A stretch of 56,320 nt of DNA from a bacterium BMS3Abin02 (GTDB lineage: Bacteria > Actinomycetota > Acidimicrobiia > Spongiisociales > UBA4744), in NCBI GenBank assembly GCA_002897675.1, contig BDSU01000031.1, positions 1-56,320 of the forward strand, written 5' to 3'. Positions 8,372-16,900 of the stretch are shown here, one piece after another. Numbering within the stretch: position 1 is the stretch's first letter; every line of letters starts with the position of its first letter. A model generated the notes under the pieces. The model was not told the DNA's origin. It ran no database searches and worked only from the letters and a program-made list of their open reading frames with translations. A program made the translations under genes and the position numbers.

Positions 8372-8391
8372 TCCCATCGCACACTCGGAGG

Positions 8392-8583
8392 ATGAACAAT
8401 CTTGATCCGCTGCTCTCGGCCCAAGAACTCGCCAACTACCTCGAAGTCCCCATCGCAACGATCTACGCCTGGCGCTGTCGCGGAGAGGGCCCACCAGGGT
8501 TCCGCGCCGGCAGACACCTCCGCTACCGGTGGGCCGACGTCGAGCGTTGGATCAGAGGCCGAATCAGCGAGCGTACTGGCTGA
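8392..8583 (+). CDS. Excisionase-type helix-turn-helix protein
   Basis: From the ATG at 8392 the product is 63 residues: MNNLDPLLSAQELANYLEVP, then TIYAWRCRGEGPPGFRAG and a basic tail. This is the MerR-like fold of the HTH_17/AlpA excisionase family, which bends DNA at att sites and steers the integrase to excision. GGAGG ends directly at the ATG with no spacing, so initiation may be weak or leaderless. It faces away from the relaxase unit and converges with the integrase gene. Repeats of one family flank it at 8341-8372 and 8624-8655. Confidence 0.78.
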   Translation: MNNLDPLLSAQELANYLEVPIATIYAWRCRGEGPPGFRAGRHLRYRWADVERWIRGRISERTG

Positions 8584-8623
8584 CCTTGCGAGATTCACCG
8601 GAGAAGACGTAATAGCGGCTCTG

Positions 8624-8655
8624 CTGACACACAGATGGCATCGAGATGACAGGGT
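8624..8655. repeat. Third copy of the excisionase-flanking repeat
   Basis: CTGACACACAGATGGCATCG and the bases following it match 8341-8372 almost base for base (TTGACACTCAAATGGCATCG and on), both ending GATGA(A/C)AGGGT. The copy lies 40 bases beyond the excisionase stop, before the integrase 3' end. It may be a further binding site of the same regulator. Confidence 0.55.
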
Positions 8656-8698
8656 GCCGACGAGAAGCCGCTCCGGGCAGGGGAGAAGCCTTGTTCGC

Positions 8699-9847
8699 CT
8701 ATCTGGCCTCGAGTTCGGCAGTGCCCTCCCTGTACAGATTCTCGAGCAGGCCCCTGGTTGTGTCGAAGGCGTCGGGAAAGAGGTGCCCGTAGCGATCAAG
8801 TGTGACTTTCGCAGAACTGTGGCCGGCATGGATCTGGATCTGCAGGGCGGGTGCTCCTGCAGCGATCAGGAACGCGACGGAAGTATGTCGAAGGTCGTGA
8901 GGGGTGACATTCTCTAGGCCAGCCACGTCTAGGGCGGGCTTCCAGTACCGGCGATTGAAGTTTGAACGGCGCAAGGGCCGGCCCTCCCTGGACGTGAAGA
9001 CCAAGTCCTCCGGATCATCTGAGATGCCCGACAAGTGTCTCACCAATCGATCGACGACCCCCGGAGGCACCGCAGCCGTTCGGGCCCGATCTGTCTTCGT
9101 CCCCTTGAACATGAATCCGCCACCCGGCTTCTCGACGAGCGAACGGGACACCATCAGACGTCCCCGCTGGATATCGATGTCGCGGCGACGCAACGCCACG
9201 GCTTCTCCCCACCGCAGCCCGCCGAACGCCATGACCAGCACCAGGGCGTCGTACACAGGAGTCAGCGCGTCGGCCAATCGTGCCACCTCGAAAGGAGTGA
9301 GGTATCGGTCTCGCTTGGGAGGTTCAGGAAGTGTGATCCCTTCCGCAGGGTTCTTGGCTATGTAGCTGTTCCTAATTGCCAATCGGAGGACCGCAGTGAC
9401 GACCCTGAACGCCTGGCGGCGCCGCGACAGCGACAAGGGAAGCTCAGCCAGCCACTCTGATAGTCCGAGGTTGTCAATGTCGCCGAGGGGTACCACACCC
9501 CATCGCGGCAGCACGTGGACGTCCAACAACGAGCGGTAGCCGGCGATCGTGTTCGGCGACTTGTCCCGGAGAGTACGGAACCATCTCTCTGCCAGCCTCC
9601 CGAAAGTAGTGAGCGCTCGTCGCGGGTCGGTGTAGGAGCCGCTAACCAGATCGGCGGTGACGTGCTCTAGAAACCGATCCGCCGCTGCCTTGGTCGGAAA
9701 GCCGGCCTTCGTCTGCCGCTGCCCGGCTGGATCCTTCCAGACCGCTCGCCAGGAGATGTTGTTGCGGCTGGCGCTCTTCGTGGGATCCCGCTTGTACTTG
9801 TGCGTGTGGCTCACGGTCGGATTGTACGAGCGAGCATCTGTGAGCAC
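8699..9847 (-). CDS. Tyrosine integrase of element 1
   Basis: The 382-residue protein has an N-terminal arm-binding part (VWKDPAGQRQTKAGFPTKAA), a SAM-like core-binding domain around residues 80-170, and a catalytic domain. Catalytic residues are Arg212 (FGGLRWGE), His317/Arg320 (HDLRHT), His343 (HAGH) and Tyr353 (LDRYGHL). The GTG at 9847 is used here. A GTG at 9814 (VSHTHKYKRD) is equally possible because neither has a clear ribosome site. The gene start lies 40 bases from the tRNA-Phe 3' half, the expected place for the integrase of a tRNA-targeted element. It is not close in sequence to the element 2 integrase. Confidence 0.92.
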   Translation of the reverse strand: MLTDARSYNPTVSHTHKYKRDPTKSASRNNISWRAVWKDPAGQRQTKAGFPTKAAADRFLEHVTADLVSGSYTDPRRALTTFGRLAERWFRTLRDKSPNTIAGYRSLLDVHVLPRWGVVPLGDIDNLGLSEWLAELPLSLSRRRQAFRVVTAVLRLAIRNSYIAKNPAEGITLPEPPKRDRYLTPFEVARLADALTPVYDALVLVMAFGGLRWGEAVALRRRDIDIQRGRLMVSRSLVEKPGGGFMFKGTKTDRARTAAVPPGVVDRLVRHLSGISDDPEDLVFTSREGRPLRRSNFNRRYWKPALDVAGLENVTPHDLRHTSVAFLIAAGAPALQIQIHAGHSSAKVTLDRYGHLFPDAFDTTRGLLENLYREGTAELEAR

Positions 9848-9886
9848 AAACGGGGCACAGGAAGTACTATCTAGCTGGGATTATGC

Positions 9887-9936
9887 CAGGTCTGAAAAAC
9901 CTGGGGTCGGCAGTTCGATTCTGCCCCTGGCCACCA
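9887..9936 (+). other. att site: 3' half of tRNA-Phe(GAA)
   Basis: The sequence holds a tRNA-Phe anticodon arm (CAGGT, loop CTGAAAA with anticodon GAA, ACCTG), T-arm GGCAGTTCGATTCTGCC, acceptor strand CCTGGCC, discriminator A and encoded CCA. Upstream there is no GGCCAGG partner, and the D-arm is absent or eroded, so no complete tRNA can fold. A sound 3' half beside an integrase is the usual attachment-site scar. The core probably includes the anticodon loop onwards. The intact gene is predicted beyond the left edge. Confidence 0.75.
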
Positions 9937-10377
9937 AGATGAGTACCCGGTCACGGACCTGCGGGCGACAACCTCGTACCCGCACCGGTTCGGAAAGGAC
10001 TCCCGCCCACACGTTCCACTCGCCGACTCGACGTCGACTAACCACTGAGTAGGCTCGCGCCGTCAGTCCGTTCCTGGATGGACTGTCTGCGACGACGGCG
10101 ACTTTCTCCCTGGCAGGTCGCCGTTCTCGCGTCCGCTTTCCGGCTGACGCCGGCCCCCCTCCCGGCTTCGCCGTACTCCCCCCAACGCTCGCTTCGCTCG
10201 CTGAGGGGAGAAACGTTGGTCCCCTCCCCCCAGGGCCGACCATCTCCTCCCCCAGCAAGGGCTCTGCCGAGCGTCGGGGGAGGTGGCCCGCCAGGGCCGG
10301 AGTGGGTCCTGAGAGGTGTCCCCTTTGAGATCGGTGCGGGTTCGCGGATCTCCGAACCGGCATCACTCGGCAAACTC
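9937..10377. other. Non-coding stretch with GC-rich dispersed repeat
   Basis: No supported gene was found. Around 10153-10290 is a C-rich repeat containing CCCCCCTCCCGGCTTCGCCG and short self-complementary pieces such as GCTCGCTTCGCTCGC. The same CCCCCCTCCCGGCTTCGCCG occurs at about 31630-31649 in a similar stretch, again with GGGGAGA and CGTTGG nearby. This looks like a genome-wide intergenic repeat rather than a gene. Confidence 0.45.
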
Positions 10378-11148
10378 CTAATTGCTGTGGATGACCGCCA
10401 TCAACGGCGCCCAGCGGGCCACCGCTTCCCCGTAGCGGTCCCCCGCCGTCTTGAGGTCACCCACATCCAGGGCCTCCAAAGACGCATGCACGTCACCGGC
10501 CGTCTCATCGAACACGACCTCGGCATCCCCGAAGAGGCCTGCGACAGACCCGTAGTCCAACTCCACCATCGACACCGCAGGAAAGTCCTCCAGCCAGCTT
10601 CGCAACTCGTCGAGTTCCTCCGTAACCACGTCGTCGAATCCGGCCCCCCGCAGCGTGTCGAGTGCGGAAGCCACCCGGTCGGTCGCCTGCACCAACGAAG
10701 TCCGATACCGGATCGACGTGCCGTCGGGTCGGGATACCAGTTCGCGTTCCGTCGAATCGAAGGCCACGAACCAGCGCAAAGGCACATGCCACGCCGCCGT
10801 GAGGATGTGCGACCGGACCGACGGCTGGCGATCGTGGAGACGCGCAAGCTCATCGGCAGCCCTGGCAGCCACCCGCTCGGGAACGATCATGTCACCGCCG
10901 ATATCCGAATACGCATTGTGAAAAGCGAGCAAACCTTCCAACACGCGAAGTCGAGGAAAACGCGGGCAGAGGAACCGGGTCCCCTGCCACTCGGCGAGCA
11001 GCGCGTCGTCCTGCATCGGTTCCCCGAGGAGTCCGAAAGCTCCTGCAGACATCTGCGGCATCGGCGGATGGTCGACGACGACCTGCCCCGGCAACGTCCG
11101 CTCGGGGAGGTACACACGTAGGGAGGCCGTCCGAATCACAGTCGGCAT
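10378..11148 (-). CDS. Conserved actinobacterial protein of unknown function
   Basis: The 256-residue protein starts MPTVIRTASLRVYLPERTLP. It is soluble, mixed alpha/beta, without a signal peptide, membrane segment or recognisable catalytic motif. Motifs such as RFLCPRFPRLRVLEGLLAF and WHVPLRWFVAF recall a family of uncharacterised actinobacterial proteins, but no function can be assigned. It is transcribed alone, divergent from the dehydrogenase unit, with about 110 bases between this gene and the next ribosome site. Confidence 0.65.
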   Translation of the reverse strand: MPTVIRTASLRVYLPERTLPGQVVVDHPPMPQMSAGAFGLLGEPMQDDALLAEWQGTRFLCPRFPRLRVLEGLLAFHNAYSDIGGDMIVPERVAARAADELARLHDRQPSVRSHILTAAWHVPLRWFVAFDSTERELVSRPDGTSIRYRTSLVQATDRVASALDTLRGAGFDDVVTEELDELRSWLEDFPAVSMVELDYGSVAGLFGDAEVVFDETAGDVHASLEALDVGDLKTAGDRYGEAVARWAPLMAVIHSN

Positions 11149-11261
11149 GTTACTCAGCCGCGGCCGCCGAAAGGCACAGGTTTCACGCGCCGTTCCCCGG
11201 AAGAGAGATTCCGTCAGCCACTAGACTGATAGGACTGGACAATCGGAAGGAGTAGTCGCAA

Positions 11262-11438
11262 ATGCGCGTAGCGGTCTACGATGAAACTCTCCTCGGCGTC
11301 GAGGTCGTCCTACGACTTCGTACCATCCGCACAACCCGCTCCACAGCATCAGGTCCCGCCGCAGGCGGGATCAAGTCTTTTCTTGGATATCAATGCACAC
11401 CCGTCACCGTTGGACGTGGCGGGATCGACGGCGACTGA
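11262..11438 (+). CDS. Possible 58-residue leader ORF upstream of the E1 gene
   Basis: An ATG at 11262 follows GGAAGGAG by about nine bases. It opens a 58-residue frame (MRVAVYDETLLGVEVVLRLR onward, Arg/Gly-rich at the end) that stops at 11436-11438, 11 bases before the GTG of the dehydrogenase gene. The good ribosome site and tight spacing suggest a leader peptide or coupled small gene. The composition is not persuasive, so it could be chance. Confidence 0.35.
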   Translation: MRVAVYDETLLGVEVVLRLRTIRTTRSTASGPAAGGIKSFLGYQCTPVTVGRGGIDGD

Positions 11439-11449
11439 AGGGAGAAACG

Positions 11450-13480
11450 GTGGAAGTCGTGGCCGAGCTACAGGACAACCACAAGACCTTGGGCTTAACC
11501 GACGAGCAGGTCGTCAAAATGTATCGGGGAATCCTGCTCGCCCGAAGACTCGACGAGCGGATCTGGGCACTGAACCGCCAGGGACGGGCCGCCTTCATCG
11601 TTTCCGCTTCCGGGCAGGAGGGATCACAGGTTCCTCCAGTGATGGCGATGAACCCCGACATCGACTGGGCCCTCCCGTACTACCGGGACCTCGGCACCGT
11701 GCTCGCATGGGGCTTGACGCCCGAACAGGTGCTTCTCGGTGTCATGGCCAAAGCCGGCGACCCCTCGAGCGGAGGCCGGCAAATGCCGGCGCACTGGTCC
11801 CTACGCGAGCGTCGTATCTTCTCCCACTCCTCACCCATCGCGACGCAGTACCCGCATGCTGCAGGCATCGCCAAGGTGGTCCAGCGAGACGGCACCGGAG
11901 CGATCGTGTTCGTGTCCGGCGGCGAAGGCTCCACGTCTGAAGGCGACTGGCACGAAATGATGAACTTCGCCGGGATCCACGGCCTGCCGCTGATCGTCCT
12001 CATCGAAAACAACCAATACGCCATCTCCGTGCCCGAACGAGAGGAAGTCGGGGGGAACATCGCAGCCAGAGCGGCCGGATACGGTGTGCACGGAGTCGTC
12101 GTCGACGGCAACGATCCCCTCGCGATGTACAAAGTCACCAAAGACGCCGTGGATCGTGCTCGTCGGGGTGACGGGTCGACCCTGATCGAAGCCAGAACAT
12201 ATCGTTACTACGCGCACACGTCCGACGACGACGACACCCTTTACCGCAGTCGCGAAGAAGTCGAGATGTGGAAGCGACGCGACCCACTCGGCAAACTCCG
12301 GCAATATCTCATCGAGGCCCGCCTGCTGAGCGACGAGGACGACGAGCGCATGGAGGCCGAGATCGCCCTGGAGATCAGACAGGCCGTCGACAAGGTCGAA
12401 GCTGCTGCAGAACCCGACGATCCGTTCTCGACGGTGTACCTCAATCCGATCACTCCGACGCAGCCGGCCGTGGCACCCGAACCGCCAATCGAAGGCGAGG
12501 AGACCAATCTCATCTCGGCCATCAATCTCACGCTGCATGAGATCATGGCGCGCCATCCGGACACAGTGGTCTTCGGTGAGGACGTCGCCGACCCGAAGGG
12601 TGGCGTGTTCAAGGCCACACGGGGGCTCGAGGTCGCCTTCGGAAACGACCGCAGTTTCAACATGCCGCTCGCCGAATCTCTGATCGTCGGTCTCGGCGTC
12701 GGCATGGCAGCGGCCGGAAAGAAGCCGCTCGTCGAGATCGAGTTCGCAGACTTCATCCATCCTGCCTTCGACCAGATCGTCTCGGAAGTCGCCCGCATCC
12801 ACTACCGCACCAAAGGCAGGTGGCAATGTCCGATGGTGATCCGTGCGCCATACGGCGGCGGCATCCGCGGTGCCCTCTACCACTCGCAATCGATCGAGGC
12901 GTTCTACACGCACGTTCCCGGGCTGAAGGTGGTCATCCCATCGACACCGGCGGACGCCAAAGGCCTGCTCTGGTCTGCGGTCGAGGATCCGGATCCGGTG
13001 ATGTTCCTCGAACCGAAGAAGCTATATCGGCTGGCGACGGGTCCGTTCCCTCCCGGGGAGTATCGCGTCCCGCTCGGCAAGGCCGCTATTCGCAGGGCGG
13101 GCACCGATCTCACGATCCTCGCCTACGGGACCATGGCGCTGTACGCCCTCGAGGCCGCAGATCAGCTCGCAGAGCAGGGCGTCTCTGCCGAGATCATCGA
13201 CCTGAGGACGCTGAAACCCCTCGACTGGCCGACGATCGAGGCCTCCATCGAGAAGACCGCACGGGTACTCATCGTGCATGAGGACAACGAGTTCGGTGGC
13301 TATGGGGCCGAGCTCGCGGCACAGATCGTCGACAAGGCGTTCGAGCACCTGGATGCGCCGGTCCGCCGCTACGCCAGCCCCGATGTGCCGACGTTCCCGT
13401 TCAATGCGAAACTCGAGGCGATGGTCATGCCCAACGCGGCCGGCATCGTCGAACACGCCTTGGAGCTGTCCAAGTACTGA
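11450..13480 (+). CDS. 2-oxoacid dehydrogenase E1, fused alpha and beta subunits
   Basis: The GTG at 11450 lies six bases after AAGGGAG and gives 676 residues. The first half is an E1-alpha: MYRGILLARRLDERIW, then a thiamine diphosphate motif FVSGGEGSTSEGDWHE and IENNQYAIS. After an acidic/proline linker near residue 345 comes an E1-beta: GEDVADPKGGVFKATRGL, NMPLAESLIVGLGVGMA, APYGGGIRGALYHSQ and a transketolase C-terminal part. It resembles branched-chain 2-oxoacid dehydrogenase E1, which decarboxylates valine-, leucine- and isoleucine-derived acids. Separate alpha and beta genes are more usual. No E2 or E3 gene is in view, and substrate choice among 2-oxoacids is uncertain. Confidence 0.85.
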   Translation: MEVVAELQDNHKTLGLTDEQVVKMYRGILLARRLDERIWALNRQGRAAFIVSASGQEGSQVPPVMAMNPDIDWALPYYRDLGTVLAWGLTPEQVLLGVMAKAGDPSSGGRQMPAHWSLRERRIFSHSSPIATQYPHAAGIAKVVQRDGTGAIVFVSGGEGSTSEGDWHEMMNFAGIHGLPLIVLIENNQYAISVPEREEVGGNIAARAAGYGVHGVVVDGNDPLAMYKVTKDAVDRARRGDGSTLIEARTYRYYAHTSDDDDTLYRSREEVEMWKRRDPLGKLRQYLIEARLLSDEDDERMEAEIALEIRQAVDKVEAAAEPDDPFSTVYLNPITPTQPAVAPEPPIEGEETNLISAINLTLHEIMARHPDTVVFGEDVADPKGGVFKATRGLEVAFGNDRSFNMPLAESLIVGLGVGMAAAGKKPLVEIEFADFIHPAFDQIVSEVARIHYRTKGRWQCPMVIRAPYGGGIRGALYHSQSIEAFYTHVPGLKVVIPSTPADAKGLLWSAVEDPDPVMFLEPKKLYRLATGPFPPGEYRVPLGKAAIRRAGTDLTILAYGTMALYALEAADQLAEQGVSAEIIDLRTLKPLDWPTIEASIEKTARVLIVHEDNEFGGYGAELAAQIVDKAFEHLDAPVRRYASPDVPTFPFNAKLEAMVMPNAAGIVEHALELSKY

Positions 13481-13532
13481 CCTGATCGATCCACAGTGCC
13501 CCGGGGACCGTCAGCGGGTACGCTTCTGTCCC

Positions 13533-15299
13533 ATGTCTCTGCTCGCGCGTCTCTCAGAAACCGTCGGTGACGCCTTCGAAGCCGCCGGAGTGGACCGTTC
13601 CTATGGGACCGTGGTCGTCTCCAAACGCCCCGACCTGGGCCAATTCCAATGCACCGGCGCCCTGGCGGCTGCCCGCAGCGTCGGCAGAAACCCACGCGAG
13701 ATCGCCCAGACCGTCATCAATGCCCTCACAGCCACGGAGATGTTCGCCGCAGTGTCGATCGCCGGGCCCGGATTCATCAACCTGACACTGACCGATGCTG
13801 CAATCACAGCGGTGACCCAGGCGGCCGTGGATGACGAGCGGTGCGGATGCACCCTGGTGGAGCGTCCCGTCCGTTACATCGTCGACTTTGGTGGTCCCAC
13901 CGTTGCAAAGGCGATGCACGTCGGTCACCTTCGGTCCACGATCATCGGCGACTCTCTCCAGCGCCTCCTTCGATTCCTCGGTCACGACGTCACCAGCGAT
14001 ATCCATATGGGCGACTGGGGAACACAGATGGGAATGCTGATCATCGAGGTGGAGCGCCGATACCCGGACCTTCCCTACTTCGACGCATCCTTCAGTGGCC
14101 CCTACCCGACCGAGTCGCCCGTGACCCTCGATGACCTTCACGAGATGTATCCGACAGTGGCGGCGCGCGTCGCAGAAGACGAAGCCGAAGCGGAGCGTGC
14201 TCGCCGGGCAACCACCGAGCTGCAGAACGGGCGGCCCGGCTATCGGGCACTTTGGCAACATTTCGCGAATGTCTCCATCAGCGCACAACGTGCCGACTTC
14301 GAGGCCCTGGGAGTGAAGTTCGACCTGTGGTACGGCGAGAGCACCGTCCACGATCGAATCGCACCGCTACTCGAACGCATCAAGTCGTCCGGTCGCGCCG
14401 TGATAAGTGACGGTGCTCTCGTGGTGCCGGTCGCAGAGGAGGGCGACCAGATGGACATCCCTCCCATGCTCCTGACGAAGTCCGACGGTTCCTACCTATA
14501 CACCACGACCGACCTCGCCACGCTCGACCAGCGGATCACCGAGCTGAAGGCTGAAGACATCCTCTATGTCGTCGACGCGAGGCAGGCCCTGCATTTCATC
14601 CAGGTGTTCCGGGCTGCGAGGCTCACAGGAATCGTTCCCGACGACGTGGCCCTCGAGCACATCGCCTTCGGCACGATGAACGGCACCAACGGCAAGCCGT
14701 TCAAGACACGAGAAGGTGGGGTCCTCAAACTCAAGGATCTCATCGCGATGGTGACCGATGCCGCCCTCGCGCGCCTCGCCGAGGCGCGCATCGCGGAGAG
14801 CTACCCGGATGAGGAACGCGCAGCGATCGCGAAGGCAGTCGGCCTCGCCGCACTGAAGTTCGGCGACCTGAGCAACCACCGCACCTCCAACTACGTCTTC
14901 GATCTGGACCGGTTCAGCTCGTTCGAGGGGAAGACCGGGCCGTATCTGCTGTACGGTGCGGTCAGGATCAGGTCGATCCTTCGCAAGGCCGCCGAGCACG
15001 CGTTCCTTCCCGGGCCGATCACGGATCCTGCCACCGACGTCGAGCGCGACCTGATGCTCTTCCTGGCTCGCCTGCCCGACTCGCTCGCGAGGGCAGCCGA
15101 GTTGCGGGCGCCGAACCACATCGCCGAGTTCGCCTACGATCTCACCACTCGCTTCAACCGTTTCTACGAGCAGTGCCACATCCTCAGTGAGCAGGACCCC
15201 AAGCGCCGCGGTTCCTGGCTGAGTCTGGTCGCCGTAACCCTTCGGGAGCTCATCCTCACGCTCGACCTTCTCGGCATCTCGGTTCCGGAGCGAATGTAG
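13533..15299 (+). CDS. argS: Arginyl-tRNA synthetase
   Basis: The ATG at 13533 gives 588 residues, normal for ArgS. The N-terminal additional domain carries RPDLGQFQCTGALAAAR. The HIGH-type signature is GGPTVAKAMHVGHLRSTIIG. The KMSKS-equivalent loop is KTREGGVLKLKDL. The C-terminal anticodon-binding domain has the family feature YVFDLDRFSSFEGKTGPYLL and ends LDLLGISVPERM. It charges tRNA-Arg in the cytoplasm. It starts 52 bases after the E1 gene and is followed at 17 bases by an acetyltransferase gene, so the three may be cotranscribed. Confidence 0.96.
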   Translation: MSLLARLSETVGDAFEAAGVDRSYGTVVVSKRPDLGQFQCTGALAAARSVGRNPREIAQTVINALTATEMFAAVSIAGPGFINLTLTDAAITAVTQAAVDDERCGCTLVERPVRYIVDFGGPTVAKAMHVGHLRSTIIGDSLQRLLRFLGHDVTSDIHMGDWGTQMGMLIIEVERRYPDLPYFDASFSGPYPTESPVTLDDLHEMYPTVAARVAEDEAEAERARRATTELQNGRPGYRALWQHFANVSISAQRADFEALGVKFDLWYGESTVHDRIAPLLERIKSSGRAVISDGALVVPVAEEGDQMDIPPMLLTKSDGSYLYTTTDLATLDQRITELKAEDILYVVDARQALHFIQVFRAARLTGIVPDDVALEHIAFGTMNGTNGKPFKTREGGVLKLKDLIAMVTDAALARLAEARIAESYPDEERAAIAKAVGLAALKFGDLSNHRTSNYVFDLDRFSSFEGKTGPYLLYGAVRIRSILRKAAEHAFLPGPITDPATDVERDLMLFLARLPDSLARAAELRAPNHIAEFAYDLTTRFNRFYEQCHILSEQDPKRRGSWLSLVAVTLRELILTLDLLGISVPERM

Positions 15300-15316
15300 T
15301 TCGGTACGCTCGGACT

Positions 15317-16201
15317 GTGGAAATCAGGATTCGTGCCGCCGTTGCCTCCGACAAGGAAGCCATTGCAGCGTTCACACAGACCACGTTCACCTGGGGCGAC
15401 TATGTGGCCGACGAGTTCGATCGGTGGCTGGACGATCCGCGAGGCCAGACGGCCGTTGCCGTCGGTCCGGATGACATACCCATCGCCATGGCGCGATGGA
15501 GCCTGCTTTCTCCCACCGAGGTGTGGGGCCAGGGAGCGAGGGTGCATCCCGACCACCGCAGAAAGGGGATCTCGTCTCGCCTCACCGAGGCCTGCGAGCA
15601 GTGGGCGAGAGAGCGGGGCGCCCTGGTCCTGCGACTCGTCACCGAAGATTGGAACACCGCCGCTCAGGCCCAGGTGACACGATCGGGATTCCGGAACGTG
15701 TGCAAGTGGACGATGTGGGAACGCACCATCGGCAATGCCGCGCCGAGCGTCGCCGGCAACGGAGGCAGTCGCGTTCCGTCCGACGAGCGCCTCACGCTTG
15801 CAGGCGCACCGGAGGCCGGACCGGCCTACCTTGCATGGTCTGTCGGAGCGATCGCGGCCGCGAGCCACGGGTTCATCACCGAACGCTGGACCTGGCGCCG
15901 CATGCACGTGCAAGACCTCGTCGCCGCGGCCCGGCGGCGGGCGCTGTGGGTCTGCCCGGCAGGATGGCTCATCGGTGAGGTCGACGACGACCGGCCGGAT
16001 ACGTTCTGGGTTTCGTGGTTGATGGCCGCCCCCGATGATGCGCATCGGCTCCTCCGGGCGGCAATCGACAGGGCATCGTCGGAGGCCGCCGAGCGAATCG
16101 TGTTCCTCCTGCCGAAGGTGGCCTGGTTGGATCAGGCGGCGAGAAGGGCCGGTCTCGACGCGGCCCACAACCTTCTCGTCTACGAACGCCCCATCACCTG
16201 A
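15317..16201 (+). CDS. GNAT-family N-acetyltransferase
   Basis: The GTG-started, 294-residue protein has an N-terminal GNAT domain. The acetyl-CoA loop is seen in VWGQGARVHPDHRRKGISSR (Q/RxxGxG/A type, slightly altered), followed by LVLRLVTEDWNTAAQAQVTRSGFRNV. The C-terminal half (from about residue 155) looks like a second, degenerate GNAT-like domain without a clear CoA loop, as in tandem-GNAT proteins. The acceptor substrate cannot be told. It ends before the hairpin at 16233-16291. Confidence 0.8.
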   Translation: MEIRIRAAVASDKEAIAAFTQTTFTWGDYVADEFDRWLDDPRGQTAVAVGPDDIPIAMARWSLLSPTEVWGQGARVHPDHRRKGISSRLTEACEQWARERGALVLRLVTEDWNTAAQAQVTRSGFRNVCKWTMWERTIGNAAPSVAGNGGSRVPSDERLTLAGAPEAGPAYLAWSVGAIAAASHGFITERWTWRRMHVQDLVAAARRRALWVCPAGWLIGEVDDDRPDTFWVSWLMAAPDDAHRLLRAAIDRASSEAAERIVFLLPKVAWLDQAARRAGLDAAHNLLVYERPIT

Positions 16202-16232
16202 TACGGTATCACCCCCACGCAGCGTGACCCAT

Positions 16233-16291
16233 CCCCCGAACCCAGGGCTCGTAGATACCCTGAGCGCACCTGCGAGCCCTGGGTTCGGGGG
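16233..16291. terminator. Long perfect hairpin between convergent genes
   Basis: A 19-bp perfect stem (16233-16251 with 16273-16291, arm CCCCCGAACCCAGGGCTCG) surrounds a 21-base loop. It abuts the stop codon of the methyltransferase gene and lies 31 bases past the acetyltransferase stop, so it probably ends both transcripts. There is no T-run. A related hairpin occurs at 17701-17750, so this is also a dispersed repeat. Confidence 0.6.
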
Positions 16292-16846
16292 TTAGGGGCG
16301 GCGCGTGGCCACGAGACGGGCCTCGTGGTGGTCGTCGAACCAGGCTTCTTCGTAGCGGACCACCGCCAGGCCCTCCACCAATCCCGGCAACTCGCCTTCG
16401 TCGAGGACGTGTTCACGAGGAGGTCGCGGGTGTCGCTCCAGGTTCCGAACCGTCGCGATTGCGCATACGAGAACACCACCCGGCGCGAGAGCCTCGATCA
16501 TCTTCGGGAAGAGGCCCCTCTGCAGGTAATGGAAGCAGAGAATCAGGTCCCACGGTCCAACAGGAAGGGCATCGCGCTGCAGGTCGGCGTTGATCAGATC
16601 CAGGGTGAGTCCGCGAGCTCGGGCGGCGTCGGCGGCAATCGTCAATGCCGCGTCGGAAACATCGACAACGGTCACACTCAGCCCGCGATCGGCCAGCCAA
16701 AGGGCGTTGCGACCATTCCCCCCTGCAACGTCGAGGGCGCGACCCGATCGAGGAAGAAGATCTGCAATCGACTCCAGAAACGGTGACGGTTCCATCGGCC
16801 ATCCTTCGGCGTATCGCCGGTTCCACCGCTCGCGATCATCGCTCAT
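16292..16846 (-). CDS. Class I SAM-dependent methyltransferase
   Basis: The product is 184 residues from the ATG at 16846, starting MSDDRERWNRRYAEGWPMEP. SAM-binding motif I is ALDVAGGNGRNALWLADRG. Motif II is VTVVDVSDAAL, followed by INADLQRDALP and WDLILCFHYLQRGLFPKM, then a Gly-rich turn ALAPGGVLVCAI. This pattern matches small TehB/UbiE-like methyltransferases; the substrate is unknown. A longer frame to 17476 overlaps the crotonase gene and is rejected. It is divergent from the crotonase gene with about 55 bases between the starts. Confidence 0.85.
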   Translation of the reverse strand: MSDDRERWNRRYAEGWPMEPSPFLESIADLLPRSGRALDVAGGNGRNALWLADRGLSVTVVDVSDAALTIAADAARARGLTLDLINADLQRDALPVGPWDLILCFHYLQRGLFPKMIEALAPGGVLVCAIATVRNLERHPRPPREHVLDEGELPGLVEGLAVVRYEEAWFDDHHEARLVATRRP

Positions 16847-16900
16847 GGCAACCGATGCTAGGTGACACGTGCTTTCATCGTTGTAGCGAAGGAGGGAACC

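Larger units (their letters stand above)
1..9936. mobile_element. Integrated conjugative element 1, right part
   Basis: This stretch holds a MobF relaxase, an excisionase, a tyrosine integrase and cargo genes. It ends at a 3' half of tRNA-Phe directly behind the integrase. In tRNA-targeted integration the element rebuilds an intact tRNA at one end and leaves a 3' half at the other. The half at 9887-9936 is therefore the distal junction, and the intact tRNA-Phe should lie left of the window. The left boundary is not visible. The degenerate tRNA-Arg at 268-338 hints that an older insertion lies inside or beside it. No type IV secretion or coupling protein genes are in view, so autonomy cannot be judged. 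Confidence 0.75.

Noticed and set aside
9881-10366. Minus-strand 161-residue frame
   Set aside because: It crosses the tRNA-Phe half and a GC-rich repeat, so it is probably accidental.
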